Translations under genes and position numbers: made by a program | Part shown: piece after piece, positions 63,506 through 64,000 of the stretch | How positions within the stretch are numbered: the stretch's first letter is position 1 | Layout of the letters: each line of letters begins with the position of its first letter | The notes under the pieces: model-generated | Seen by the model: the letters and a program-made list of their open reading frames with translations, nothing else | The model's database searches: none | Told to the model about the DNA's origin: nothing | NCBI GenBank assembly: GCA_947481685.1 | Contig: CANKHA010000006.1 | Coordinates: forward strand, 54,491 to 118,490 | Length of the DNA stretch: 64,000 nucleotides | Source of the DNA: Bradyrhizobiaceae bacterium | GTDB taxonomy: Bacteria > Pseudomonadota > Alphaproteobacteria > Rhizobiales > Xanthobacteraceae | Direction of reading: 5' to 3'

Positions 63506-64000
63506 TAGAAGCTGTCCGGGGTTACGGAATATCTACCAGAAGACCCGCCGCGTAAGATGCGGCATTTCCAATACGGCCGCAAAGTAGCCCGGGGAAAATG
63601 GTGGGCGCGACAGGGGCATACATCACATCAAAAGAGCCTATATCAGCTGGGGTTAAGCCACCGGGCCTGGGAGACTCATGCCCTCTTAAGCGTCCTCTGT
63701 AACCGCAAGCGCAGGAGGCAAATTAGGTTCCTACCGGACTCAGAGGGAACGACTCGGCTGCGTTACAGCAACAGCACTGCCGCCATACCCATCTTGGACC
63801 CCATCAACCACGATCAATCGCCATAGAGTGTCTTTATGTCGCCAGTCGAACGGCCAATGGGTCGAGTATCGCCAAACTGGCGGATCCAATTTTCCGCAGC
63901 AGGCTTGAGCGGCTACTTGTAGTCCGCCGTGTCTGTCAATAAGCGCGCTCGGACGCCTTCCGGCGCACGAACTGCTTAGTCGGACATCACCTTTGATCTA
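63506..64000. other. No convincing gene in the last 495 bases
   Basis: An 89-codon plus-strand frame (63557-63826) has no RBS and a composition unlike a protein. No RNA gene, repeat or terminator was recognised. It may be a degraded remnant at the end of the glycan cassette. Confidence 0.5.

Noticed and set aside
63557..63826. An 89-codon frame at the window end
   Set aside because: No RBS, no motif and a composition unlike the neighbouring proteins.

Overview
The window looks like a chromosomal segment from an alphaproteobacterium of the order Hyphomicrobiales (Rhizobiales), close to the Bradyrhizobium / Pseudolabrys / Rhodoplanes group. The signs are a high-GC, densely packed gene order; the alphaproteobacterial cell-cycle proteins RcdA, TrcR (DUF1013) and GapR (DUF2312); a three-gene transhydrogenase pntA1-pntA2-pntB; an aa3-oxidase subunit IV; several tripartite tricarboxylate transporter (Tct) proteins; and copies of the short palindromic repeats (GCATGATC...GATCATGC) that litter genomes of this group. 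No tRNA, rRNA, IS element or CRISPR array was recognised.

Layout. 1-3 kb: the end of a PQQ dehydrogenase, a coupled cytochrome c, and a cfa-epimerase pair. 3-8 kb: TenI/ThiE-like protein, Sel1 protein, inositol monophosphatase, and a MotA/OmpA-type energised envelope pair. 8-20 kb: ABC exporter, rpmE, rcdA, DUF1192, quinone oxidoreductase, a large 7TM-PAS-GGDEF-EAL protein, a lower-GC islet with one HEPN-type gene, yqgE, a DsbD N-domain protein, peroxiredoxin and rnhA. 20-29 kb: thrB, ispH, trcR, a patch of at least three decayed secreted-protein genes, two DUF465 proteins, and a diguanylate cyclase coupled to a TctC protein. 29-40 kb: purE-purK, rpsU, pntB-pntA2-pntA1, oxidase subunit IV, an ABC1 kinase, an AbrB/Doc toxin-antitoxin pair and pepF. 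40-54 kb: XRE regulator pair, TerC protein, sigma-54 regulator, two peptidoglycan enzymes, gapR, DUF1244, glycerate kinase-DUF1036-pyruvate kinase, and an orphan groES. 54-59 kb: TPR protein, a complete tctC-tctB-tctA operon, a YncE-like propeller and rpmJ. 59-63.5 kb: a surface-glycan cassette with an SGNH-like protein, methyltransferase, unknown protein, polysaccharide pyruvyltransferase and sulfotransferase.

The most unusual items are the HEPN islet; a full CtrA box with a candidate small RNA upstream of rcdA; three tandem 35-bp hairpins with compensatory base changes; paired perfect dyads upstream of gapR and of the toxin-antitoxin operon; a GroES with a His/Cys tail; and the glycan cassette. 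Several genes carry single lesions (frameshifts and nonsense codons). They could be real decay or sequence error, and raw reads would decide. Function names rest on motif recognition by eye, without database searches.
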